NCBI GenBank assembly: GCA_937927845.1 | Contig: CALFXE010000164.1 | Coordinates: 1 to 32,492, forward strand | DNA length: 32,492 nt | DNA from: an uncultured Paludibacter sp. | GTDB taxonomy: Bacteria > Bacteroidota > Bacteroidia > Bacteroidales > Paludibacteraceae | Direction: 5' to 3' | Shown here: piece by piece, positions 14,821 to 23,253 of the stretch | Layout: every line of letters begins with the position of its first letter | Numbering within the stretch: the first letter of the stretch is position 1 | Made by a program: the position numbers and the translations under genes | Notes under the pieces: generated by a model | Told to the model about the DNA's origin: nothing | The model's input: only the letters and a program-made list of their open reading frames with translations | Databases searched by the model: none

Positions 14821-16383
14821 TTAGAACCTAAACCCTAAAGTAGCAACAAAATTGTAATTTAATGTTGTTACTTTTCCTGGCTCACCGGCTCTGGTAGCAT
14901 CGAGTTTACTGTAATTATATGGATAGAATTTTTGACTATATCTTTTGTTTAGAAATGCAATATCAAAATACCAGTTTGTTTCTCTATATCCTATACCTGC
15001 TGTGTAATATTGTGTATTTCCATTAGGTACAAAATAGTCAACATCTGTTCGTATTGAAAAAGAGCTAAATTCTTTTCCCATACGACTTAATACTGATGGG
15101 TTTGAAATTGCATAACCTGCACGTAATGCAAATTTATCTGTCAATTTATATTCTCCACCAATTTTGATTATGTTTTGAGTTGTAAATAACGCATTTATGC
15201 TATCATTTTCATAATTGAAATTTCTTGTGTCATTTTCCAAATCCATAAATTGAGTGCTTGAATTAATACTTGATCCAAATTCAACTCCAATAACGGCTTT
15301 ATTACCTAATATTAATGCACCACTTAAATTATATGAAAACGGACCTTGTATTTTAAACTCATTATCTCCATCGGGAGTCGATTCTTTATCTCTTATAAAT
15401 CCACTATTTGTATCATAACCGTATTTTAAATCTGCATAATGATAGTCATATATGCTGTATACAACAGGCGTTTGAAATGATGCTCCTATTCTTAAAAAAT
15501 CTGCGGGTGTGTAGATACCTCCAACTTTCAATCCAACTCCACTACCAGTAGAGCTGAATTTGTTTAAAAGAGACAGGTAACCGCTATATTCAAAATCTTC
15601 AGAATAATCAGACGATAAACTATATGATAAATCATAAATGTTTAATGATGCTCCAAGAAATAGTCGATCGTTGAAATTACCCGACCAACTTATTGAAAAT
15701 TCATTTAAGTATCCTTTTTCTCTTAAACTATAATTTGGTGCAACCGTTTCATCAGCATCTAATACTGACGCCCAAATGTTATTAATAGTATCACTTTCAT
15801 ATATTAATCCTGCATTTGCTGCCGTTACCGATATCCATGGTATGTTAATATTGTTATATGGATTGTAACTATTGTCTTCGTATAAGTCATATCCTGAAAA
15901 ATAATCTGAAAAATATGACCAGTAATCTGTAATAGATGATTTTGAACCATCTCCACCCTTAATAGTTACGTTTCTATCGAAGTTTTTCAGTCTATTGTAT
16001 GAAATTGCAAAGTTTGAATACTTTAAATCTGATGTAATATATTTTGATACAGGCAAAGAAAAGACAGCACTTACATGATTAAATTTTGAACGATAAAAAG
16101 AATCACTTGTTGGATTGCCATTTCTCCAGCTAGAAGATGTTTCTTGTGTTTGTATACTAAGTGTAGTAGATATATCCGACTTCCTATACACTCCCAGACC
16201 GGCAGGATTATCTTTTATTGCAGAAGCATCACCTCCTAATGCTCCAAATGCCCCTGCCATAGAGGTATATCGTGCGGTACCATTAATATCATGCTCAATG
16301 AGTTTTAAGGCGTCAAATTCACTCTGACCGTACATAAAAGCAAATACTAAAAATGCTATTGATATAACTATTAATCGTTTCAT
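14821..16383 (-). CDS. OMPP1/FadL/TodX-family outer-membrane transport protein
   Basis: The 520-residue product has a signal peptide (MKRLIVISIAFLVFAFMYGQ). The FadL-type N-terminus follows: RYTSMAGAFGALGGDASAIK with DNPAGLGVYRKSD, the conserved NPA hatch segment. The rest is a long beta-barrel ending in an aromatic terminal strand (VATLGFRF). The family forms a 14-stranded pore taking up hydrophobic compounds. In Bacteroidales, members are often annotated as hemin receptors, but nothing here shows heme binding. It follows the Tyr/Ser-rich secreted protein gene by 94 bp on the same strand, and a terminator ends it at 14738-14764. Confidence 0.85.
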   Translation of the reverse strand: MKRLIVISIAFLVFAFMYGQSEFDALKLIEHDINGTARYTSMAGAFGALGGDASAIKDNPAGLGVYRKSDISTTLSIQTQETSSSWRNGNPTSDSFYRSKFNHVSAVFSLPVSKYITSDLKYSNFAISYNRLKNFDRNVTIKGGDGSKSSITDYWSYFSDYFSGYDLYEDNSYNPYNNINIPWISVTAANAGLIYESDTINNIWASVLDADETVAPNYSLREKGYLNEFSISWSGNFNDRLFLGASLNIYDLSYSLSSDYSEDFEYSGYLSLLNKFSSTGSGVGLKVGGIYTPADFLRIGASFQTPVVYSIYDYHYADLKYGYDTNSGFIRDKESTPDGDNEFKIQGPFSYNLSGALILGNKAVIGVEFGSSINSSTQFMDLENDTRNFNYENDSINALFTTQNIIKIGGEYKLTDKFALRAGYAISNPSVLSRMGKEFSSFSIRTDVDYFVPNGNTQYYTAGIGYRETNWYFDIAFLNKRYSQKFYPYNYSKLDATRAGEPGKVTTLNYNFVATLGFRF

Positions 16384-16477
16384 ACGTAAATAATGTGTTA
16401 GTTTGATAATGTGCTAATCCCGATCAATCGGGACAAGTAATGCTAATGTGATAATGTGTTAATGTGATAATATATAT
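16384..16477. repeat. Short tandem TAATGTG-type repeats around a TCCCGAT palindrome
   Basis: The whole 94-bp gap is repetitive. Units such as TAATGTGTTA, GATAATGTG, GCTAATGTG and TTAATGTGATAA recur, and in the middle TCCCGATCAATCGGGA (16418-16433) is an inverted repeat with a 2-bp centre. Elements of this kind recur between genes in some Bacteroidota (from general knowledge). Here it separates two envelope genes and could act as a weak terminator or be a mobile miniature repeat. Confidence 0.6.
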
Positions 16478-18022
16478 TTATCTTCTGCCACCACCTCCGC
16501 CTGATGAACTCCTGGAACTTCCCGAACTGGAACTGGAACTTGGACTGGAATATGATGATCGTGAACTTGAACTCGAACTCGGACTTGAATATGAAGATCC
16601 TGAGCTTGAACTTGAACTCGGCGTTGAATACGAAGATCTCGAACTCGAACTTGGAGTACTATAAGATGATGATGACGAAGAAGACGAGGACGATGATCGT
16701 GCAGAAGGTGTTGAATACGAGCTGCTTCTATTAGTTGATGTTGATGTTGATGTTGATGGTTGAGTAGTTACTCTTGTTGAAGAACTTCCTGTACCGGTTC
16801 TTACAGTTGTATTGCTCGATCTTACAGTTGTTGCAGAATTTACGGTTCTATTCGTACTGCTTGGAGTTGTATTTACAGTCGAACCGGAGGCAGTACGATT
16901 AGTAGTTGTATTTCTGTAACTTGAATTAACAGCTTCATTATTTCTATTACTAATTGCTGTAGAGTTTGTTATTCTCGTACGTGTATCTATACCTGTCGGA
17001 CGATTTGTTGTTCCATCAGTCCGAGATATAGTATTTGCATTTGTTGATATTCTTGTGTTGGAAGTTCTTGTATTCGTTTCTACAACATTATTAGTAATTC
17101 TTTGTCTGTCATTGTTAACAACAGAGTTACGTCCTACAGCCGAACTATAGTTTCCGCCTGCAATTCTTGTGTGTGTACCTGAAGCACTTCCGGAAATACG
17201 ATCACTATTGTAATACTCTTTTCTTCTGTTAGCTTCATTATGATTTTTATTCTTTGGAGTAGCAGTATAGTAATTGGGATAGTAATTCCAATGATGTCCA
17301 TAATAACTATAAGGATACCCCCAACCTCCATAATAATTAGGATAATACCCTCCCCAACCGTAGTAGCCACCATAATAATTTCCATAATATCCACCATAAT
17401 ATCCACCGTAGTAACTGCCATAACCCCATGGATATCCACCATACCAACTATTATAATAGTACGGGCTATACCAACTATTTCGCCAATACCAACTATTATA
17501 ACTATATGGTCTCCAGTAATAATCATTCCAATATGGATTTGTCCAGGTTGGTGTTACCCACGCATACGAACCATCAACATATACATTCCAATTATAATCA
17601 TCAAGGAAGTAAATATCAGTGTATTGCGGGTCAGATATATGAATAGTGAATTTTGGATTATGAAATTTTCTTATACGTTCAGCATATTCATATTCCATAT
17701 CTCCACCATTAAAGTCATTAAGATAATAGCCGTTTTCATCGATGGAGTCAGCTTCTTCATTAAGATTATTATTTTCAGAGTTTTCTGATAGGATATAGAC
17801 AGTATCTTTATCAACAACAATTGATTTAGCTTTTGTGTTGTCGATATAGATAATTTCTTTAGCTCCGTTTTTGTAGTTAGGCTTAGCAACACTCTTACTT
17901 TCTGTTACTTTTGCCTTTTTAGCATCACTCGGTTTAAAATAAATATCGTCATCGATACTTTGAGCAGACATATAAAATGCCATACTCAAGAAAAATATAA
18001 GAATCGAAATGGGTGCTTTCAT
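16478..18022 (-). CDS. Secreted low-complexity protein, Tyr/Trp/Gly-rich then Ser/Thr/Asn-rich
   Basis: The 514-residue product has a signal peptide (MKAPISILIFFLSMAFYMSAQ), then an ordinary region of about 130 residues containing FTIHISDPQYTDIYFLDDYN. A stretch of about 100 residues follows that is dominated by Tyr, Trp, Gly and Asn (YYGGYYGGYYGNYYGGYYGW). An Arg/Asn/Thr-rich linker leads to a C-terminal tail of at least 100 residues of Ser with regular SSYS(T/S)PSSSSSS(R/G) units, ending in SSSGGGGGRR. There is no T9SS sorting domain or lipobox. Aromatic-glycine and polyserine tracts suggest a surface-adhesive, amyloid-like or disordered spacer protein. That is inference. A strong Shine-Dalgarno site precedes it. 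Confidence 0.75.
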   Translation of the reverse strand: MKAPISILIFFLSMAFYMSAQSIDDDIYFKPSDAKKAKVTESKSVAKPNYKNGAKEIIYIDNTKAKSIVVDKDTVYILSENSENNNLNEEADSIDENGYYLNDFNGGDMEYEYAERIRKFHNPKFTIHISDPQYTDIYFLDDYNWNVYVDGSYAWVTPTWTNPYWNDYYWRPYSYNSWYWRNSWYSPYYYNSWYGGYPWGYGSYYGGYYGGYYGNYYGGYYGWGGYYPNYYGGWGYPYSYYGHHWNYYPNYYTATPKNKNHNEANRRKEYYNSDRISGSASGTHTRIAGGNYSSAVGRNSVVNNDRQRITNNVVETNTRTSNTRISTNANTISRTDGTTNRPTGIDTRTRITNSTAISNRNNEAVNSSYRNTTTNRTASGSTVNTTPSSTNRTVNSATTVRSSNTTVRTGTGSSSTRVTTQPSTSTSTSTNRSSSYSTPSARSSSSSSSSSSSYSTPSSSSRSSYSTPSSSSSSGSSYSSPSSSSSSRSSYSSPSSSSSSGSSRSSSGGGGGRR

Positions 18023-18029
18023 AACTGTT

Positions 18030-18035
18030 CCTCCC
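18030..18035 (-). promoter_or_regulatory. Strong Shine-Dalgarno site before the low-complexity protein
   Basis: On the minus strand GGGAGG ends 7 nt before the ATG at 18022. Most genes in this window lack any such site, so this start may be unusually well translated. Confidence 0.6.
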
Positions 18036-18119
18036 TATCTAAGTTGTTTTATTGTAATGATATTGATTTCTCAAACGTACTCCACCCATCAATAATTATA
18101 CCATGATACGTTAAAAAAT

Positions 18120-18680
18120 CTACTTCAACTCCCGCTCGATATCTTTTTCTAAATTTTTCGGTTTTATATTAGAGCCGTACCGTTTGAGGGGCGTTCCATC
18201 AGCCGAAATCAGAAATTTCGTGAAATTCCATTTAATAGCTGTACCGGGTGAGCCTGGCAATGATTCCTTTAAAAACTGATACAAGGGATGAGCGTTTTCG
18301 CCGTTCACATCTATTTTGGCAAACATAGGGAATGTAACGCCATAATTCAGCTGGCAAAATTCTTGAATTTCCTCGTTCGTGCCGGGGTCTTGACTGCCAA
18401 ACTGATTGCAAGGAAAGCCAAGAACAACCAAACCATCGTCCTTGTATTTCTGATACAGCTGCTCCAATCCTTCAAACTGAGGCGTAAAACCGCACTTGCT
18501 CGCGGTATTGACCACTAACACGATTTTTCCTTTGAATTGCTCCATACTTATTTCTGCGCCTTTCATATCTGTGGCGGAAAAATTGTAAAAATTTTGTGCG
18601 AAAATCGTGCTATTCTTTTTATTGGCAGAGCAGCCGAAGAAAAGGAATGTTAGCATAAGTATGTATGTTAGTTTGTTCAT
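18120..18680 (-). CDS. Lipoprotein glutathione peroxidase (thiol peroxidase)
   Basis: The 186-residue product begins at the ATG at 18680, giving a lipoprotein signal with lipobox FFGC (Cys17). An in-frame ATG at 18734 would overlap the promoter. Peroxidatic Cys63 lies in VNTASKCGFT and is encoded by TGC, so this is the cysteine rather than selenocysteine form. FPCNQFGSQDPG carries the conserved Gln and a second Cys (Cys91). KWNF supplies the Trp and Asn of the catalytic tetrad. It would reduce hydroperoxides in the periplasm, most likely using thioredoxin-like donors as bacterial members do. Confidence 0.92.
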   Translation of the reverse strand: MNKLTYILMLTFLFFGCSANKKNSTIFAQNFYNFSATDMKGAEISMEQFKGKIVLVVNTASKCGFTPQFEGLEQLYQKYKDDGLVVLGFPCNQFGSQDPGTNEEIQEFCQLNYGVTFPMFAKIDVNGENAHPLYQFLKESLPGSPGTAIKWNFTKFLISADGTPLKRYGSNIKPKNLEKDIERELK

Positions 18681-18731
18681 TATCCATTTTTTCTTGTAAT
18701 ATACCGTACTTTCCTCTGTTTCATACACGTG

Positions 18732-18739
18732 CAAAGGTA
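18732..18739 (-). promoter_or_regulatory. -7 promoter element for the glutathione peroxidase gene
   Basis: On the minus strand the sequence reads TACCTTTG, an exact TAnnTTTG match, about 52 bp before the chosen ATG. It supports starting at 18680 rather than 18734. Confidence 0.6.
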
Positions 18740-18850
18740 GAAAAAGTTATACGATAATAGAACTTTTTTTGTTGAATATTAAAAATATTGTTATTTCCTT
18801 ATCCTGATTTGTAATGGAGATTACTCTTATGGTTTCTTATAAAACAAAAA

Positions 18851-18881
18851 AAGAACCGTTTAGTTCTGCCGAACGGTTCTT
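18851..18881. terminator. Strong hairpin terminator after the large T9SS protein
   Basis: AAGAACCGTT (18851-18860) pairs with AACGGTTCTT (18872-18881). On the minus strand it is followed by TTTTTTTG, and on the plus strand by CTTTTTG, so it can work in both directions. Its main use is to end the gene at 18942. Confidence 0.75.
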
Positions 18882-18941
18882 CTTTTTGTGTTTGTTTATT
18901 GGTTTTATTCTTCGTTTACTGAAAACTCGATTACTTTCCCC

Positions 18942-21900
18942 TTATTCTTTCATCACTTTCATTACGGCACTTTTGTTATCGCCTATTAGCGTAATTAAGT
19001 ATATTCCCGCCTTGAATTCGCTGATATCAACCGTCAGCAGTTGCTCGTTTTTGTGATCGGAAGCATACATCATCCGCCCCGAAACATCGCTGATGGTAAT
19101 TCGGAAACTTGAGAAAGCACCGTTCAGATCTATATGCAACTTGTCCTTCACTGGATTCGGATAACTCTGTAATTTTACCATATCGACGTCGTTCAAGCCG
19201 GTTTCGCTTCCGATGATAGCACCTGTTTCAGTGTCGGCAACGAAATTTACATTGCTAACAGTGCCGTCTTCGGAAGCGGTTACTACCGCGCCTTCTTCCA
19301 TAGTGAAGCCATCCAACTCAACGGTGAGCATATATTGCCCTGCTGCCAAATTGCCGAAAGAGTAGTTGCCGCTCGCATCGGTGTGGAGAATGGCTATCAA
19401 CTCCCACTGAGCTGGATTGACCGCACTTCTTTGTACACGACGCACGCTCTGCGGTGCATTGCTCGGCTGCGATATACTGCGATAAAGTTTAATCGTAGCA
19501 CCACTTATCGGTGTTTCTTCATCGGTTTTTACATTGCCCGATATAACAACATTGCCTACGCTCTTTTTAACTACCTTGAATGTACGCTCGCCGGAGTCTG
19601 AATGCCCCACGCCCCAATCATCTATCAAGATGTAGATGTCGCTGTTGGCAGCAGCTTCAAACGCGTAGCGACCGGTGTTGAAAGTATGTCCTGCCGCACC
19701 GATATATGAAATAATACCGTCATTGCCGCAGGTATTTGTAATATATGCTGCCCAAAACGGTCCGTAGTAATAACCCGGTTGAGACGAATCATTGTATTCT
19801 GCTTCGTAAATCTCCCATTGCGCTAATTGAATTTCGTAAGTTCCCGCTTCTTCAATGTGGAGTTTGTACCAAGTGCCGCCCACAATGTATTCCACATAAT
19901 CGGGGTTATTTGAAGCGACAACTACGGCTCTGGCGTTAAGATTCTCATTGGTAATGGTCTGTCCTACGGTCATTGGTTTTCCGTAAGCGCAAACGCGACC
20001 ATCGGGTGCAAGTTCATTTACCGTAAATATTTTTGATAAATCAGAAGACCATCTGTTTCTTTGCACCTGAAAATACCACGTATCAGCGGTTTTGGTGTAA
20101 GGCACTGCGATTTGTTCGCCCTCACATTCGGAATAAAATACGCCTGCTTCATCAGAAATGTGATAGTATTTTTCGCCGTTTACATTGATTCTGTACCAAC
20201 GCACACTGAAACCGTTACTGAAATCGGCGGTTGTTTCTTCGCCGGCGTTGATTGGTGCTGCAAATTCGCAGAGGCGGTTGTCGCCATTAGCAACTTCGGT
20301 ATAAGACCATTCTTCTTCGGAAGGGCTGCTTGAGCGTACTTTTACAAGGTACGAAGCGGTAGTCGTAGGTTTGAACAACAGTTTCTCTTTTTCGCCCGAA
20401 GCAACTGGAGTTTCGCTGCCACAAGCCGTATAAAGCGAAGCTATTGCATAATACCTATCGTCCGTTCCCATAAAATTGAACTCGTAATACTTGCCGGCAG
20501 TGAGCGAAACGCTATACCACGAATCGTCTGAATAATTAGCCGTTGCTGTTGCGCCTTCGGCTAATGCCGTTGGGTACTGGCAGGAACGATTGTCGGTAAT
20601 TTTGCCAACAGTGCAATTAAATGTTGGGCTGTTGTAATTGTTAGTAAACTGAATATAATACGTTCCGGCGGCTTGTGATGTGAAAGTAAACGCATCGGCA
20701 TAGCCGAAAGCAATACTGTTTACCATACCGCATTGGTCATATACGTACATATTTTCGTAACTTGTTTGCGGAATATTGACTTCGTACATAGTGCCTGCCG
20801 TAGCATTGAGTTTATACCATTGCGTTTCGTAGTCGGCGTGGCTGACGGTAAATTGCGTTCCTACGTCTACGGGTGTCGCAAATTCGCATAAGCGGTTATC
20901 GCCTTGCGTTTTTTCAGCTACACTAAATGTGTATTGCGAATAATTTCTGTTATGTACATCTATGTACCAAACGGTGTTTTCCGTTGCTTTTATAAGCGTT
21001 TTCGACTTATTAAACGAAGCGATTGTATTGCCACCACAAGCATCGAGAATATCGATTTTATCGCTGCTCCATTGAGCGAGACTCGCCTGCGAGAAGTCGA
21101 AGTCGTAGTATTTCCCAGCCGTAACGTTAAGCGTGTACCAATAGTGTTTGTAACCGTAATCGTCCGTTTTTGGTCGGTCAGGTTCGTTGTAAGCTGGAAC
21201 AATCAGACTTTGCCCCAAGGTGAGCGGCGTTGCCAAAGCGCAAACGCGATTGTCGGTTACTTCGCTCACGTTCCACGAATAGCTGTAGTTTGACGTGCCT
21301 GTCCATTTAATATAATACGTGGTATTGACAGTGGGATAGAGGAAAATGCAATTCCGGTAATAACTGCTGCTTGCGATTTCCTTCGTTGCGCCGCACAAAG
21401 TATAAATATATGCGTTAACATCATTGTTTTGCGGAACGTTGCGGTCGTTAATCTGATAGACCTTTCCGCCCACGAGGGAGATTTTGTACCACGCATCGGC
21501 ATTATCGGGATGCGAGGTGGCAACGCTTTGACCAAGCGCGATTTCGCTGGCTTCGGAGCAAATCGTAATCGGCGTTTCGAATTTTATAATTTTGAATATG
21601 CCGATTTCCGTTTCGCTGTTATACCAATTCGACTCATTAATGTAATAAGTTCCTGCAGTTGTTATCGAAAAATTATCTCCCATACTGCCTAAATTCGAAC
21701 TACAATTCTCGTAAACACTAAAACGAGCATCTGGAAATCCTGTACGTTCAATCAGATATTGTCCCTGCTGCAAATCGATTTTATACCAATTGTCTGAATT
21801 GTTTTTGTGGGTATAAGTAGCTGTTTGTCCAACGCTTATGCTTATAGCCTTTTGGCAGGGCGAAAGGTCGATTTTCAACCAATGATTTTCGGCAGGGTTA

Positions 21901-22892
21901 AGCAGATTATAGGAAGAATCATAAGTTGCCTTTATATAATACGTTCCTGCTACCGAAGGAGTAAACGATACTCCCTCTCTAAAAGCCATTGTACTGAAAA
22001 CCAAAGGATTATTTTCGCATTGGTCGTAAACATAAATCTGGGTTTGCTGAGCCGCCCAAGACAGGTTGATTTTATAATTTAATCCGGCTTGCAAATCGAC
22101 TTTCCACCAAAATTCCCTGTCGGTGTGGGCAAATCCGATTGTATCGCCGATAGTAATACTTGTTGCATCGGCACAAGTGGTGTTAGTAGCGGGCGTAACC
22201 TCTAACACAGTCAAGGTTCCACCTTGCCCAATGCCGTTGCCTATTCTCATATAAGCGGTTACATCGGCGCTCGCTTTATAAATAACATCACCTCCGCTTC
22301 CAAAAAGCTGATTTCCTCCGCAGGAATTGTATGCGGTAATAGTGCCAGGCTTATTATACACATTATAGTATTTGCCGGCTTCCAAATTCGCTTTGTACCA
22401 ACGATAAATCTGTCCGGTAGGAACATTTTCAGGATTTCCCAACGTAACCTCGCTCGCTTTTTCGCAAATGCGGTTGTCAGAGATTTGCTCGAAAGTCCAC
22501 ACAAGAGGATTGGGAGAACTTGCTACATAGCGGATGCTAATAAAGTAATAACCGCTTTCCGAAGGCTGGTAAATCAATCCGACATAACCGGAATAAGTGT
22601 AATTTGGATAAATGTAATCTTGATAAGCGACGTTTCCCGAAGTACCGTCCGCACTGAAATACACGCTGTGCGAAGTTGCCCAGGGCAATTCGTACCAAAC
22701 GCCCGCCGAAACGGGAACTTTGTACCAATACGTGGTTTCGAGATCCACGCTTCCCTGCGGGAAAGTTGTGGTGATAGTATCTCCCACACTGATTGTAGTT
22801 GCAGTTTCCTTTGAAGAACCCTGTGCCTGCGCCTGTGTCGCTGTCAGAAGAAAAAGACCGCAAAGGATTGAGTGTAAAATTTGTGGTTTCAT
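18942..22892 (-). CDS. Large T9SS-secreted protein with about ten PPC-like repeats
   Basis: The 1316-residue product has a signal peptide (MKPQILHSILCGLFLLTATQ, cut after AQAQ). About ten units of roughly 100-120 residues follow. Each opens with DNRxCexAxxLxxGxT and continues with a WYKxxLxAGKYYxI strand pair and YxxCG, as in bacterial pre-peptidase C-terminal (PPC) jelly rolls. At about 1113-1235 comes a carboxypeptidase-regulatory-like domain (ISGNVKTDEETPISGATIKL). The last 76 residues are a T9SS type A sorting domain (SYPNPVKDKL...DISEFKAGIYLITL). There is no catalytic domain, so it is probably an adhesin or a polysaccharide/protein-binding surface protein. Its codon choice is more G+C-rich than that of flanking genes. 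A membrane AraC regulator diverges upstream. Confidence 0.85.
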   Translation of the reverse strand: MKPQILHSILCGLFLLTATQAQAQGSSKETATTISVGDTITTTFPQGSVDLETTYWYKVPVSAGVWYELPWATSHSVYFSADGTSGNVAYQDYIYPNYTYSGYVGLIYQPSESGYYFISIRYVASSPNPLVWTFEQISDNRICEKASEVTLGNPENVPTGQIYRWYKANLEAGKYYNVYNKPGTITAYNSCGGNQLFGSGGDVIYKASADVTAYMRIGNGIGQGGTLTVLEVTPATNTTCADATSITIGDTIGFAHTDREFWWKVDLQAGLNYKINLSWAAQQTQIYVYDQCENNPLVFSTMAFREGVSFTPSVAGTYYIKATYDSSYNLLNPAENHWLKIDLSPCQKAISISVGQTATYTHKNNSDNWYKIDLQQGQYLIERTGFPDARFSVYENCSSNLGSMGDNFSITTAGTYYINESNWYNSETEIGIFKIIKFETPITICSEASEIALGQSVATSHPDNADAWYKISLVGGKVYQINDRNVPQNNDVNAYIYTLCGATKEIASSSYYRNCIFLYPTVNTTYYIKWTGTSNYSYSWNVSEVTDNRVCALATPLTLGQSLIVPAYNEPDRPKTDDYGYKHYWYTLNVTAGKYYDFDFSQASLAQWSSDKIDILDACGGNTIASFNKSKTLIKATENTVWYIDVHNRNYSQYTFSVAEKTQGDNRLCEFATPVDVGTQFTVSHADYETQWYKLNATAGTMYEVNIPQTSYENMYVYDQCGMVNSIAFGYADAFTFTSQAAGTYYIQFTNNYNSPTFNCTVGKITDNRSCQYPTALAEGATATANYSDDSWYSVSLTAGKYYEFNFMGTDDRYYAIASLYTACGSETPVASGEKEKLLFKPTTTASYLVKVRSSSPSEEEWSYTEVANGDNRLCEFAAPINAGEETTADFSNGFSVRWYRINVNGEKYYHISDEAGVFYSECEGEQIAVPYTKTADTWYFQVQRNRWSSDLSKIFTVNELAPDGRVCAYGKPMTVGQTITNENLNARAVVVASNNPDYVEYIVGGTWYKLHIEEAGTYEIQLAQWEIYEAEYNDSSQPGYYYGPFWAAYITNTCGNDGIISYIGAAGHTFNTGRYAFEAAANSDIYILIDDWGVGHSDSGERTFKVVKKSVGNVVISGNVKTDEETPISGATIKLYRSISQPSNAPQSVRRVQRSAVNPAQWELIAILHTDASGNYSFGNLAAGQYMLTVELDGFTMEEGAVVTASEDGTVSNVNFVADTETGAIIGSETGLNDVDMVKLQSYPNPVKDKLHIDLNGAFSSFRITISDVSGRMMYASDHKNEQLLTVDISEFKAGIYLITLIGDNKSAVMKVMKE

Positions 22893-23253
22893 TTTTGAAA
22901 AATTTTAGAGATTAATACTTTCATCATAATGGTAAAAATGTATGTCTTTAATTGACCGTAGAGACGCGCGCGCCATCTGTACAAAAAAACGATAGCCGTG
23001 AAAATAAAATTTCCTGCCCGAAGTACCGAAATGTGGTTTACTGTGGCAGATTTACAAGCTTCGAACGCGATACAAAAATAGGATTTACAAAAGGTAAGAG
23101 GCATTCAAAAGGTAAAAACTTTGATGCAAAAGGTAAAAATCTGCGTTTTTTATGTATGTTTGTATTGGTTTTTTTGTGTATGGAAAGGAATAATCCAGAA
23201 AACGATCAAATGGCAATCTAAATTCGTAATTTGTAATCCGTAATTATTTACTT
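22893..23253. promoter_or_regulatory. Divergent intergenic region between T9SS protein and AraC regulator
   Basis: This 361-bp region has no supported gene. CAAAAGGTAA occurs exactly three times, at 23088-23097, 23106-23115 and 23127-23136 (spacings 18 and 21 bp). On the minus strand each reads TTACCTTTTG. A GACGCGCGCGCC tract lies near 22962-22973. Just before the AraC gene, at 23221-23245, the octamer-like units TTCGTAAT, TTTGTAAT and TCCGTAAT stand in tandem. The decamer repeats are plausible binding sites for the adjacent regulator. No experiment supports that. Confidence 0.5.

Noticed and set aside
16464..16664. Plus-strand ORF rich in Glu/Leu (ELELELGLEYED)
   Set aside because: It is the antisense reading of the polyserine repeats in the 16478-18022 gene.
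17134..17788. Hydrophobic Ile/Val/Met-rich ORFs on both strands
   Set aside because: They are frame shadows of the Tyr/Gly-rich tract; composition follows from TAT/GGA-type codons, and there is no independent start signal.
18120..18680. Possible selenocysteine glutathione peroxidase
   Set aside because: The peroxidatic position is an ordinary TGC cysteine codon, and no in-frame TGA is present.
20061..22814. Several plus-strand ORFs of 60-200 codons inside the giant T9SS gene
   Set aside because: They lie fully antisense to a continuous repeat protein with signal peptide and sorting domain, and their products look random.
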